NCBI GenBank assembly: GCA_023386495.1
Contig: JAEWJS010000132.1
Coordinates: forward strand, 1 to 64,000
DNA from: Bacillota bacterium
Lineage (GTDB): Bacteria > Bacillota > Bacilli > Paenibacillales > Paenibacillaceae
Reading direction: 5' to 3'
DNA length: 64,000 nucleotides
In this document: in pieces, positions 1-8,723 of the stretch
Layout of the letters: every line of letters starts with the position of its first letter
Position numbering within the stretch: position 1 is the stretch's first letter
The notes under the pieces: model-generated
Seen by the model: the letters and a program-made list of their open reading frames with translations, nothing else
The model's database searches: none
Told to the model about the DNA's origin: nothing
Translations under genes and position numbers: made by a program

Positions 1-85
1 GCACTCCATCAGGTCCGCTCGACTTGCATGTATTAGGCACGCCGCCAGCGTTCGTCCTGAGCCAGGATCAAACTCTCCATTAAAG
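1..85 (-). rRNA. 16S ribosomal RNA, 5' end only
   Basis: The reverse complement carries the conserved 16S 5' end (GAGTTTGATCCTGGCTCAG and then the GACGAACGCTGGCGGC block). Only about the first 85 nt lie in the window; the gene runs off the left edge. The variable segment that follows is of the Paenibacillus/Cohnella type. The operon points away from oriC, co-directional with replication. The mature 5' end is estimated from the family and may be off by a few bases. Confidence 0.95.
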
Positions 86-231
86 TTGAGTCGATATAGC
101 TCATTACTTGTATTGCTTTTCTAACGACCCGAGGATCGTTAGGGCAGTTCGCTCGTTGTTCAGTTTTCAAGGAACAATTGCTTGTGTTGCTTGGTCTTTC
201 GTGCCGCCAACCTCTCAGCGGCGACTTTATT

Positions 232-261
232 AATATATCACAGGTGCCTATTCGATTGCAA
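232..261 (-). promoter_or_regulatory. Probable rRNA operon promoter
   Basis: On the minus strand a -35 TTGCAA (256-261) and a -10 TATATT (232-237) are separated by 18 bp, about 150 bp before the 16S start. Between them and the gene is a leader holding the CTTGAAAACTGAACAA-like sequence common before 16S genes of Bacillales and a hairpin around TAACGATCCTCGGGTCGTTA. Confidence 0.55.
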
Positions 262-316
262 GTTCTTTTTTTCTTACCTTTCAAAAACTTATGCAATCAA
301 CCAAAAAGGACCGTGT

Positions 317-352
317 ATATTACCAGTGCCCGTAAGGCACAAGGAGTAATAT
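317..352. other. Inverted repeat between the HD-GYP gene and the rRNA promoter
   Basis: Two nested pairs of arms are seen: ATATTAC (317-323) with GTAATAT (346-352), and GTGCC (326-330) with GGCAC (336-340). It lies just beyond the stop of the HD-GYP gene, so it may end that transcript, but there is no strong U-tract. Confidence 0.45.
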
Positions 353-389
353 AGCACAGTCCATTCTGTTCGGTCAAGGATCACGGCTG

Positions 390-1457
390 TTATCGCTGGA
401 TGATCGATTCGATATGCAATTGCCGTTCGGTCGTCAAATTGATGATCGAACCGTTCACCGATACCCACGGCCTGGTTGGGTTGTTCCTGTCCGTGAACAC
501 AATCTCGCCGATCCGGTTATCGCTCAGCCGTACAATGATGCCATTGTGGAATTGCGTCGTCTTCTCGATGAATACCCGAACATAGCTGGGATCCAGCTTG
601 CCGAACGATTCCTTCTGAAGCTGCTCGAGCACAAGGTAAGGCGATACGGCTCTGCGATAAGACCGCTTCAGCGTCATGGCATGGAAGATATCCGCTACCG
701 CTACGATTCTCGCATACGGATGAATCTTATCGCCGGCAATACCGAGCGGGTAGCCGCTGCCGTCAATCTTCTCATGATGCTGCAGAGCGGTCAGCTTAAC
801 CCCTTCGTTAATCGCGGGCACGTTCTTCAAGAGATTGTAGCCCTGAACCGTATGGTTCTTCATCTCATCGGCTTCCGCTGCCGTCAGCGCCGTCGGCTTG
901 AACAGAATGGCCTGGTCGACCCGGATATTGCCGACATCGTGGAACAGGCCAGCCAGCGCTACCGGAATCCAATCCTTCTGCGGGAATAGATTCCATTGTG
1001 CCAGCTGATAGGATGTCAGTGCGCACAGCACGCTGTTATGGTACATATAATCGTTATCCGCTATGCTGCGAGGCGCGAATGTCAGTACGTTATACTGCCG
1101 AATATGCCGTAGCAGCGCTTCCAACTGCATCCGAATCTCCAAGATCGGGAATCCGATTCCGGAAGTGTTCGTCGTGTAGATTCGCTTGAGCAGCGTATAC
1201 AGCCTGTCGTACTCGACCTCAAGCTGATTGCTCGGTTTCGGTTCCCTGTCGTCCCCAGACTTGGTGTCTTGGGCATCGTCGGGAGCACCTTCACGCGGTT
1301 CGATCTCCACATGGCTGATTAGAAAAGCCTGCAGAATCTCATATTCCCGAGGCGTAACGACACGTCCCTTATGAAACAGAACGCCGCCTAGTCCCGTAAC
1401 CACGTCTTGCGCGATTCGATCCCCTAATTTCACCTGTGACATTGCGACCGATGGCAT
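390..1457 (-). CDS. HD-GYP domain protein, probable cyclic di-GMP phosphodiesterase
   Basis: The C-terminal half shows the HD-GYP hallmarks in order: the HD dyad in GLFHDVGN, a later HHEKIDGSGYP segment (HHE plus GYP), and DIFHAMT. HD-GYP enzymes hydrolyse cyclic di-GMP using a metal centre; the ligands appear intact. The N-terminal ~100 residues lack a recognisable sensor and there is no membrane segment, so a cytoplasmic enzyme is expected. The start at 1457 is preceded by GGGAGGG at good spacing; a second Met five codons on is possible. It follows gyrA in the same direction, separated by a hairpin. Activity is inferred from motifs only. Confidence 0.85.
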   Translation of the reverse strand: MPSVAMSQVKLGDRIAQDVVTGLGGVLFHKGRVVTPREYEILQAFLISHVEIEPREGAPDDAQDTKSGDDREPKPSNQLEVEYDRLYTLLKRIYTTNTSGIGFPILEIRMQLEALLRHIRQYNVLTFAPRSIADNDYMYHNSVLCALTSYQLAQWNLFPQKDWIPVALAGLFHDVGNIRVDQAILFKPTALTAAEADEMKNHTVQGYNLLKNVPAINEGVKLTALQHHEKIDGSGYPLGIAGDKIHPYARIVAVADIFHAMTLKRSYRRAVSPYLVLEQLQKESFGKLDPSYVRVFIEKTTQFHNGIIVRLSDNRIGEIVFTDRNNPTRPWVSVNGSIINLTTERQLHIESIIQR

Positions 1458-1504
1458 GGCCGACTTTCCCTCCCATGTTAACGCAGGTATGGCTTTAATC
1501 GGAA

Positions 1505-1530
1505 TCAGTGCCTCCTTCCGAAGGCACTGA
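1505..1530 (-). terminator. Terminator hairpin after gyrA
   Basis: Arms TCAGTGCCT (1505-1513) and AGGCACTGA (1522-1530) form a 9-bp stem 8 bp beyond the gyrA stop. The following sequence is only weakly U-rich, so termination may be partial and the HD-GYP gene could receive read-through. Confidence 0.6.
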
Positions 1531-1537
1531 CCTCACA

Positions 1538-4012
1538 CTATTCTTCAGCAGTCGGTTCTGCTTCTTCGTCCAGTTCTTCGGTATCCTCGCTGCGGCTGAC
1601 TCGCGTAACCGTCGCAACGGAATCCTCATCCCGAATATTAATCAGCTTCACGCCCTGCGTATTGCGGCCCATCGTCGATATGCCTGCCATGCTTGTGCGG
1701 ATCATCGTGCCCAGCGAAGTCATGATCATCAGATCTTCTTCGTCGCTGACGACCTTGAGGCCTGCGATCGCGCCGTTCTTCTCCGTTACGTTGAGCGTCT
1801 TGATGCCCTTGCCCCCACGGCTCTGCGTACGGTACTCGCTGACTGGTGTCCGCTTGCCGTAGCCCTTAGCCGTAACGATCAAGACATCCTGCTCCGGATC
1901 AACGATATCCATATCGATCAGAACGTCGTCGTCTTCCAATTGAATGCCTTTCACGCCTGTCGCGGAGCGGCCCATCGAACGCACATCGCTTTCCGGGAAT
2001 CGGATCGACATGCCCTGGCTCGTCCCCATAATGATCTCGCGCTGTCCATCCGTCAGCTTCACGCTGATCAGATCGTCATCCTCGCGCAGATGAATCGCGA
2101 TCAAGCCGACCTTGCGAATATTCGCGTAATCGTCGAGCGGCGTCTTCTTCACGATACCCTGCCGGGTTGCGAAGAACAAATATTGTTCCGGATCGAAAGT
2201 CTCTACCGGGATGACCGCATTGACGGTCTCGCCTTGCTCGATCTGGATCAGGTTAATGATCGGCGTTCCGCGGGCGGTACGGCTGAGATCCGGGATCTCA
2301 TACGCCTTCAGGCGGTACACCTTGCCCTTATCCGTGAAGAACAGCAAGTAATGATGCGTATTGGAGATGAACAGATGCTCGACGAAATCGTCGTTCTTCG
2401 TATCCATGCCCATGACGCCGCGACCGCCGCGCTTCTGGCTCCGATAAGTCGTCACCGGAAGACGCTTCACGTAGCCGCTGTGCGTGATCGTGATGATGAC
2501 ATCCTCGCGAGGAATCAGGTCCTCGTCCAAGATCTCGTCGTCGCTCATCGTAATCTCCGTGCGGCGCTCGTCGCCGTACTTCGCCTTCATCTCTTCCAGC
2601 TCATCGCTGATGATCTGAAGCACCAGCTGCTCGTCTGCGAGAATCGCCTTGTATTCGGCGATCTTCTGAAGCAGCTCGGCATATTCGGCTTCGATCTTCT
2701 CGCGTTCCAAGCCGGTCAGACGCTGGAGACGCATGTCCAGAATCGCCTGCGCTTGATCGAGGCTCAGCGCGAACCGCGAAATCAAGCCCTCTCGCGCTTC
2801 ATCGGTCGTGCGGGAACCGCGGATCAACGCGATGACTTCATCCAGATGATCGAGCGCGATTCGCAAGCCTTCGAGAATGTGAGCGCGCGCTTCGGCCTTC
2901 TTCAGGTCGAATTCGGTCCGTCTGCGAATGACGCTGATCTGATGCTGCAGATAATGATACAGAACGTCCTTCAAATTCAGGATCTTCGGCTCGCCGTTCA
3001 CGATGGCCAGCATGTTAATCCCGAAGTTCGATTGCATCGGCGTCTGCTTATATAAGTTATTGAGCACGACGTTCGGATTCACGTCGCGTCGAAGTTCGAT
3101 CACGATTCGCATCCCGTTGCGGTCCGACTCGTCCCGCAGGTCCGTAATGCCGTCGATCTTCTTCTCGCGAACAAGCTCGGCGATCTTCTCGACCAACCGC
3201 GCCTTGTTGACCTGGAACGGAATCTCGTGCACGATGATGCGTGCCTTGCCGCCCTGCTCCTCGATCTCGGCACGTGCCCGCATCGTCACCGATCCGCGGC
3301 CTGTCGTATAAGCTTGGCGAATGCCTTCGAGGCCCATCACGTAAGCAGCCGTCGGGAAATCCGGACCCTTGACGAATTCCATCAACTCGAGCGCCGATAT
3401 CTCCGGGTTACGAATGACGGCTTGTACGCCATCGATCACCTCGACGAGGTTATGCGGCGGAATATTCGTCGCCATACCGACTGCGATACCGGATACGCCG
3501 TTGACGAGCAGGTTCGGGAACCGAGCCGGCAATACGGCAGGCTCATGCTCTTCGCCGTCATAATTCGGTACGAAGTCGATCGTCTCTTTATTAATGTCGC
3601 GCAGCATTTCCATCGCGATCTTCGACAGCCGTGCTTCCGTATAACGCATGGCCGCAGCCATGTCGCCGTCGATGGAACCGAAGTTGCCGTGTCCGTCGAC
3701 CAGCATATATCGAAGCGAGAAATCCTGCGCCATCCGTACCATGGACTCGTACACGGCAGAGTCGCCATGCGGATGGTACTTGCCGATCACTTCGCCAACG
3801 ATTCGGGCAGATTTCTTATAGGGCTTGTCCGGCGACATGCCGAGTTCCGACATCGCAAACAGAATGCGCCGATGAACCGGCTTCAATCCGTCCCGTACAT
3901 CGGGAAGCGCCCGGCTCACGATAATGCTCATGGCATAATCCATGAACGAAGACCGCATCTCCGTTCCGATATCGCGATCCGTAACTTGGGGACGTTGTTG
4001 TTCTTCCGCCAT
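1538..4012 (-). CDS. gyrA: DNA gyrase subunit A
   Basis: GyrA cuts and rejoins DNA in the A2B2 gyrase that introduces negative supercoils. The 824-residue product has the catalytic Tyr in AMRYTEARLS (about residue 124), the quinolone-resistance region GKYHPHGDSAVYE with Ser85 and Glu89 (unmutated, drug-sensitive type), and a C-terminal beta-pinwheel domain opening with the GyrA-box QKRGGRG. The tail is short and acidic. The start at 4012 is chosen over an in-frame Met 11 codons upstream because AGGAGG lies 6 nt before it. Transcription is from its own promoter; gyrB lies further upstream, separated by an opposite-strand gene. Confidence 0.98.
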   Translation of the reverse strand: MAEEQQRPQVTDRDIGTEMRSSFMDYAMSIIVSRALPDVRDGLKPVHRRILFAMSELGMSPDKPYKKSARIVGEVIGKYHPHGDSAVYESMVRMAQDFSLRYMLVDGHGNFGSIDGDMAAAMRYTEARLSKIAMEMLRDINKETIDFVPNYDGEEHEPAVLPARFPNLLVNGVSGIAVGMATNIPPHNLVEVIDGVQAVIRNPEISALELMEFVKGPDFPTAAYVMGLEGIRQAYTTGRGSVTMRARAEIEEQGGKARIIVHEIPFQVNKARLVEKIAELVREKKIDGITDLRDESDRNGMRIVIELRRDVNPNVVLNNLYKQTPMQSNFGINMLAIVNGEPKILNLKDVLYHYLQHQISVIRRRTEFDLKKAEARAHILEGLRIALDHLDEVIALIRGSRTTDEAREGLISRFALSLDQAQAILDMRLQRLTGLEREKIEAEYAELLQKIAEYKAILADEQLVLQIISDELEEMKAKYGDERRTEITMSDDEILDEDLIPREDVIITITHSGYVKRLPVTTYRSQKRGGRGVMGMDTKNDDFVEHLFISNTHHYLLFFTDKGKVYRLKAYEIPDLSRTARGTPIINLIQIEQGETVNAVIPVETFDPEQYLFFATRQGIVKKTPLDDYANIRKVGLIAIHLREDDDLISVKLTDGQREIIMGTSQGMSIRFPESDVRSMGRSATGVKGIQLEDDDVLIDMDIVDPEQDVLIVTAKGYGKRTPVSEYRTQSRGGKGIKTLNVTEKNGAIAGLKVVSDEEDLMIMTSLGTMIRTSMAGISTMGRNTQGVKLINIRDEDSVATVTRVSRSEDTEELDEEAEPTAEE

Positions 4013-4050
4013 GCTATTCCTCCTGACATTCCTAAAAAGCGCCAATCTAT

Positions 4051-4079
4051 ATTATATTACTTTCACGTTGCAAGCACAA
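4051..4079 (-). promoter_or_regulatory. Probable gyrA promoter
   Basis: Minus strand: -35 TTGTGC (4074-4079), 17-bp spacer, perfect -10 TATAAT (4051-4056), about 40 bp before the gyrA start. An overlapping alternative pairs TTGCAA with TATAGA. A separate promoter fits the insertion of a divergent gene between gyrB and gyrA. Confidence 0.55.
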
Positions 4080-4287
4080 TTAAACGTTCGATCCGCGCAT
4101 TGTTCTTGCCGTGATCGCATAGGTGGAAGCCTGTGTCGCAATGCTACATCTCCGCATAACGTATGAAGAGCATGCAGCCGTCCCCACCATAGCAGCTATG
4201 TCTATCATTATACCATCAATCCCGCTGCCATGTCCGTTGTTATTTTCCACCCTGATCCATCTCCCCTGCAAAAAGGAGGCCGCATCA

Positions 4288-5133
4288 TTGTCCATCCAAC
4301 GCGTTAGAAGCAAGCTGGCCAAAACCGAAGTGCTGCTGCAGGATGACCGTCTGCGCGGGCATATCCCAGATACGCAGCCGCTGTCGTACGATGCCGTGAC
4401 GGCCATGCTCGCGCAATACGGCATGGTCTATATCAAGCCGGACCTCGGGACATTCGGCAACGGCGTCATGCGAGTCGAGACGATCCCCGACGGCTACCTT
4501 GCGCAGCTAGGCACGCAAGTGCATTCCTATACATCGCCGGTACAACTATACGAAGGAATAATCGGGTTGAAAAGCAAAGGCCCTTACGTCGTCCAACGCG
4601 GAATCGAGCTGCTGCGTCATCAGGATAGACGCTTCGACGTGCGCGTAATGGTCCAGCAGAATCCCGAGGGACGCTGGGAAACGACCGGTATAATCGGACG
4701 CCTGTCCCATCCAAGACGAATCGTTACCAACTACCACAGCGGCGGCACGCCGCTCGCTCTAGACACGCTTACTATGGATCATCTCGATGAAGACGCCCTG
4801 CCGGCATACAAGAAACGATTAACCGCACTGGGGACTGCCGTAGCCATCCAACTCACGACCAAGTATCCGAGGCTCAAAGAAATCGGGATCGATGTCGCCC
4901 TGGACCATGCGCTTCATCCCTGGATTCTCGAAGTGAATACGCTGCCTGATCCGTTCATCTTCAAGCGGCTTAGAAGCAAGTCGGTATTCCGGCGAATCTA
5001 CCGCTACGCCAAGGCTTATGGCCGTTTCGACACAGGCAGAAGCAAGCTTACCCGCCGAGCTTCCGCGCGCCGCGGTACCACCGGGGCTACACGCAGTTCA
5101 TACAGAAAGACCGCCCGTCATCCTAAGCGATAA
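4288..5133 (+). CDS. YheC/YheD family ATP-grasp protein (spore-coat associated type)
   Basis: The 281-residue product has ATP-grasp features: YIKPDLGTFGNG near residue 50, a central RFDVRVMVQ segment, and a C-terminal EIGIDVALD...ILEVNTLPDP with the metal-binding Asp and Glu/Asn. It matches YheC/YheD proteins, annotated as endospore coat-associated; the substrate is unknown. The start is a TTG at 4288, chosen because AAAGGAGG precedes it by 8 nt; upstream in-frame codons lack a ribosome-binding site. The C-terminus is Arg/Lys/Thr/Ser-rich. It lies between gyrB and gyrA on the opposite strand, convergent with gyrB, so it is transcribed towards the origin, against replication. Confidence 0.75.
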   Translation: MSIQRVRSKLAKTEVLLQDDRLRGHIPDTQPLSYDAVTAMLAQYGMVYIKPDLGTFGNGVMRVETIPDGYLAQLGTQVHSYTSPVQLYEGIIGLKSKGPYVVQRGIELLRHQDRRFDVRVMVQQNPEGRWETTGIIGRLSHPRRIVTNYHSGGTPLALDTLTMDHLDEDALPAYKKRLTALGTAVAIQLTTKYPRLKEIGIDVALDHALHPWILEVNTLPDPFIFKRLRSKSVFRRIYRYAKAYGRFDTGRSKLTRRASARRGTTGATRSSYRKTARHPKR

Positions 5134-5142
5134 CGAGCGGTC
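5109..5142. terminator. Bidirectional terminator between the YheC/D gene and gyrB
   Basis: GACCGC (5109-5114) pairs with GCGGTC (5137-5142), extended inward by CGT/ACG across one mismatch. The left arm lies inside the 3' end of the YheC/D gene. Read towards gyrA the stem is followed by TTTCT, so it probably ends gyrB transcripts. Confidence 0.55.
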
Positions 5143-5155
5143 TTCTATGCCGATG

Positions 5156-7066
5156 CTAGACGTCCAGGTTCGTGACGTACTTCGCATGTTCTTGGATAAA
5201 ATCGCGCCGCGGCTCGACATTGTCGCCCATCAGCGTATCGAAGATCGCGTCCGCCTCGATCGCGTCCTCGATCGTCACCTGCATCATCGACCGGCTCTCG
5301 GGATCCATCGTCGTCTCCCACAGCTGGGTCGCGTTCATCTCGCCCAAGCCCTTGTACCGTTGGACGTTCACCTTCGCGCCTTCGCCGAACTCGGCGATGA
5401 TCTGCTCGCGTTCCTTCTCGCTCTGCGCATAACGGATCACCTTGTTCCGTTCGATCTTGAAGAGCGGCGGCTGCGCGATATAGATATAGCCGGCATCGAT
5501 GATCTTGCGCATGTAGCGATAAAAGAACGTGAGGAGCAGCGTGCGAATATGCGCGCCGTCGACGTCGGCATCGGTCATGATGATGATCTTGTGATAGCGC
5601 GCCTTCGCGATATCGAAGTCGTCGCTGATCCCTGTGCCGAGCGCCGTAATGATCGCGCGAATCTCGGCGTTGCCGAGAATGCGGTCCAGACGTGCCTTCT
5701 CGACGTTCAGAATTTTGCCCCGCAGCGGCAGAATCGCTTGGAAATGACGGTCGCGCCCTTGCTTCGCGGACCCGCCGGCGGAGTCGCCTTCGACAATATA
5801 CAGCTCGCTGATCGAAGCATCCTTCGACGAACAGTCAGCCAGCTTGCCTGGCAGCGCGCTGACCTCGAGCGCGCTCTTGCGCCGCGTCAGCTCGCGCGCC
5901 TTGCGCGCCGCTTCCCGTGCTCTAGCTGCCTGCAGCCCCTTCTCCATGATCTTCCGCGATACGGACGGATTCTCGTCGAGGAATTCCTGGAACTTCTCCG
6001 CGAAGAACGATTCGACGATGCCGCGGACTTCGCTGTTGCCGAGCTTCGTCTTCGTCTGCCCTTCGAACTGCGGCTCCGGAATTTTCACCGAGATGATCGC
6101 CGTCAGTCCCTCGCGCACGTCGTCGCCGGACAGATTCGAGTCATTCTCCTTAATCGTCCCCGACTTGCGCAGATAGTCGTTAATGATCCGCGTCAAAGCG
6201 CTCTTGAAGCCGGACTCGTGCGTCCCGCCCTCATGCGTGTTGATATTGTTCGCGAAGGAATAGATGTTCTCCGCGTAGCTGTCGTTATACTGCAGCGCGA
6301 CTTCTACATGGATATGGTCCTTCGCGCCTTCGACATAGATCGGCTTCTCGTGCAGCGCCTCCCGATTCCGGTTCAAGTACTCGACGAATTCGATAATGCC
6401 GCCGTCGTACTTGTAGGAATTGCTGACGCCTGTCCGCTCGTCTGCCAGCACGAGCTCGATGCCCTTATTGAGGAATGCGAGCTCCCGAACCCGAGTCTGC
6501 AGCGTATCGTAATCGAATACGGTCGTCTCCGTGAAGATTTCCGGATCCGGCTGGAACGTTACGGTCGTCCCCGTCTCCTCGGTTTCGCCGATGATGCGCA
6601 TGTCGTATTGCGGCGCGCCGCGGCGATACTCCTGCTGATGGATTTTGCCTTCGCGCTTCACGACCACGACGACTTTCTCGGATAGGGCATTCACGACGGA
6701 TACGCCTACGCCGTGCAGGCCGCCCGATACTTTATACCCTTCGCCGCCGAACTTGCCGCCTGCATGAAGAACCGTCATGACGACTTCCAGCGACGGCCGC
6801 TGCAGCTTCGCATTCATGCCGACAGGAATGCCCCGTCCATTGTCGACGACAGTGACGCTGTTATTCTCATGAATCGTAATCACGATCTTATCGCAATAAC
6901 CGGCCAGCGCTTCGTCGATACTGTTATCGACGACCTCCCATACGAGATGGTGAAGTCCCTTGCCGCTAGTCGAACCGATATACATCCCCGGGCGTTTCCG
7001 TACTGCTTCCAATCCTTCGAGGACTTGAATCTGGCTCTCGTCGTACGTATGCTGATTCAAGGTCAT
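5156..7066 (-). CDS. gyrB: DNA gyrase subunit B
   Basis: GyrB supplies ATP hydrolysis and the TOPRIM part of gyrase. In the 636-residue product the GHKL ATPase is seen as VVDNSIDEALAGY, VVDNGRGIPVG and GGLHGVGVSVVNAL; the TOPRIM domain as EGDSAGGSAKQGRDR, the PLRGKILNVEKA segment and DADVDGAHIRTLLL; the C-terminal GyrA-binding part as QRYKGLGEMN. Length is normal. It is the last gene of the dnaA-dnaN-yaaA-recF-remB-gyrB run. The start at 7066 has a GAGGAG somewhat far upstream; it is favoured by alignment with family N-termini (MTLNQHTYDESQIQVLEG). Confidence 0.98.
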   Translation of the reverse strand: MTLNQHTYDESQIQVLEGLEAVRKRPGMYIGSTSGKGLHHLVWEVVDNSIDEALAGYCDKIVITIHENNSVTVVDNGRGIPVGMNAKLQRPSLEVVMTVLHAGGKFGGEGYKVSGGLHGVGVSVVNALSEKVVVVVKREGKIHQQEYRRGAPQYDMRIIGETEETGTTVTFQPDPEIFTETTVFDYDTLQTRVRELAFLNKGIELVLADERTGVSNSYKYDGGIIEFVEYLNRNREALHEKPIYVEGAKDHIHVEVALQYNDSYAENIYSFANNINTHEGGTHESGFKSALTRIINDYLRKSGTIKENDSNLSGDDVREGLTAIISVKIPEPQFEGQTKTKLGNSEVRGIVESFFAEKFQEFLDENPSVSRKIMEKGLQAARAREAARKARELTRRKSALEVSALPGKLADCSSKDASISELYIVEGDSAGGSAKQGRDRHFQAILPLRGKILNVEKARLDRILGNAEIRAIITALGTGISDDFDIAKARYHKIIIMTDADVDGAHIRTLLLTFFYRYMRKIIDAGYIYIAQPPLFKIERNKVIRYAQSEKEREQIIAEFGEGAKVNVQRYKGLGEMNATQLWETTMDPESRSMMQVTIEDAIEADAIFDTLMGDNVEPRRDFIQEHAKYVTNLDV

Positions 7067-7096
7067 GCCTAACTCACTGCTCCTCTCAACTGCTCG

Positions 7097-7354
7097 CTAC
7101 TCGCCGTTATATATCTGAGAACTAATGCCTCTCTTCTTCAAGGTAGAGGATGATATGGGGGAATAGTAGACCTTCTGCTTCGTGACGACGATCGACTTGG
7201 ATTCCTCCTCGCCGATAATCTCCACGTCCTTGCGCTTCGCGCGATTCACGACGAATTGCTTGGAAATCTTCGAGGATTGCTCGATTGAGATGTCGAATAT
7301 GGCCACGAGCTCGGAAGCCCGCACGATTTTTTCCCCGCCCAGATGAATGTACAT
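7097..7354 (-). CDS. remB: RemB-like extracellular matrix regulator (DUF370)
   Basis: Eighty-five residues beginning MYIHLGGEK and ending with the YYSPISSSTLKKRG block typical of the B. subtilis YaaB/RemB group of the DUF370 family, which regulates matrix genes. Position between recF and gyrB is the same as in Bacillus. An in-frame GTG four codons upstream exists, but the ATG at 7354 matches the family N-terminus and follows a purine-rich site. Confidence 0.85.
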   Translation of the reverse strand: MYIHLGGEKIVRASELVAIFDISIEQSSKISKQFVVNRAKRKDVEIIGEEESKSIVVTKQKVYYSPISSSTLKKRGISSQIYNGE

Positions 7355-7385
7355 CCTTATCCCCACCCTCTCGGTGAAACTCCTG

Positions 7386-8495
7386 TTAGCGCAAGACAGT
7401 GCCGTCCTTCACGTGAAAAATGTTCGCGTCGTGCAGCTTCTGGGTATCGACGCTCTCAAGGCCGGTCGTCGTGATGAACGTCTGCACTTTGCTCTGGAAC
7501 GTCTCGATCAATTGCGTCTGCCGGCTCCGGTCCAGCTCGGACAACACATCATCGAGCAGAAGCACCGGGTACTCTCCGATCTCTTCGTGAATCAACTCGA
7601 TCTCGGCCAGCTTGAGCGAGAGCGCGGTCGTGCGCTGCTGCCCCTGCGAACCGAAAGTCTGCGCTTCCTTGCCGTTGATATAGAACGCCAGATCGTCCCG
7701 ATGGGGCCCGACCAGCGTAATGCCGCGGCGCAATTCTTGGTCTCTAACCTGTGATAACTTTATCATAAATTGCTCAAATAAAACAGTTTCTTCTTCCGTG
7801 CCCTCCGCTTCCAGAGAGGGACGATATTGCACCGTAAGCGCTTCATTGCCGCCCGTGATACCGGCATGAATCGATTCCGCCCATTTTTGCAGCTTTTGGA
7901 TAAAGCTTTGCCTTCTTTTCATGATTTTAACACCGTGCTCGGCCAGCTGCGCATTCCACACGTCGAGCATCGCCTGCTTCGGACCGCCCGGCGAAGCCGT
8001 CTTCAAGTAATTGTTCCGTTGCAGGAGCACCTTGCCGTATTGCTGCAAGGTATGCAAATAACCAGGCTGCACCTGGCCGATTTCCATGTCGAGAAACCGC
8101 CTGCGGATGCCCGGCGTGCCTTTGACGATCTCCAGATCCTCCGGCGCGAACATGACGACATTGAACGTTCCGACGTAGTCGCTCAGCTTGCGCTGCTCGA
8201 GGCCGTTGATCTTCGCCTTCTTCCCCTGATGCGAATAAGCCAGCTCCAGCTTCACGCTGCCGTACTTGCGGTCTGCTTCCCCCATGATTCTTGCTTGGTC
8301 CGCCTGCCAGCCGATCAATTCCTTGTCCTTGGACGTGCGATGGGACTTGGTCAGCGCCAGGACGAAGATCGCTTCGAGCAGGTTCGTCTTGCCCTGCGCA
8401 TTCGGGCCGATGAAGATGTTCACCCGGCCCTCCGTCTTCAGATCGACATGCGCATAGTTGCGGTAATGCTGCAGCTCGATTGCCTTCAGGTTCAC
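7386..8495 (-). CDS. recF: DNA replication and repair protein RecF
   Basis: RecF is an SMC-like ATPase that helps load RecA at gaps and stalled forks. The 369-residue product has Walker A in GPNAQGKTNLLEA, the ABC signature in GSQGQQRTTALSLKLAE, and Walker B/D-loop in LLLDDVLSELD. The start is taken as the GTG at 8495, which overlaps the yaaA stop (GTGA), implying translational coupling; the 27 bp upstream that remain open lie inside yaaA. Length equals the family norm (about 370). Confidence 0.95.
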   Translation of the reverse strand: MNLKAIELQHYRNYAHVDLKTEGRVNIFIGPNAQGKTNLLEAIFVLALTKSHRTSKDKELIGWQADQARIMGEADRKYGSVKLELAYSHQGKKAKINGLEQRKLSDYVGTFNVVMFAPEDLEIVKGTPGIRRRFLDMEIGQVQPGYLHTLQQYGKVLLQRNNYLKTASPGGPKQAMLDVWNAQLAEHGVKIMKRRQSFIQKLQKWAESIHAGITGGNEALTVQYRPSLEAEGTEEETVLFEQFMIKLSQVRDQELRRGITLVGPHRDDLAFYINGKEAQTFGSQGQQRTTALSLKLAEIELIHEEIGEYPVLLLDDVLSELDRSRQTQLIETFQSKVQTFITTTGLESVDTQKLHDANIFHVKDGTVLR

Positions 8496-8707
8496 GAGCG
8501 CACGACCTGGAACGTGCCGCACCCTTCAACCTCGACGCGGTCTCCCGAGTACAGCTTGCGGCCGCGCCGATTATCCGGTTCGCCGTTAATGAGAATCTTC
8601 GTCTCTTGCAGGAACGGCTTTGCCTGACCGCCTGTGGATATGCAATCCGCCAGCTTCAGGAACTGCCCTAATGCAATATATTCAGTCGTTATGCCGATTG
8701 CTTGCAT
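8492..8707 (-). CDS. yaaA: S4-domain RNA-binding protein YaaA
   Basis: Seventy-one residues with an S4-type RNA-binding fold: LKLADCISTGGQAK followed by INGEPDNRRGRKLYSGDRVEV. In Bacillales it sits between dnaN and recF, as here, and has been linked to ribosome assembly. The start has AAAGGG upstream; the stop overlaps the recF start. Confidence 0.9.
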   Translation of the reverse strand: MQAIGITTEYIALGQFLKLADCISTGGQAKPFLQETKILINGEPDNRRGRKLYSGDRVEVEGCGTFQVVRS

Positions 8708-8723
8708 GCCTTGGCACCCTTTC

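Noticed and set aside
1508..3055. Long open frame antisense to gyrA (515 codons)
   Set aside because: Composition-driven frame opposite a certain gene; no ribosome-binding site or recognisable domain. Same for 3227-4114, 5018-6685 (antisense to gyrB) and 39812-41440 (antisense to the M23 gene).
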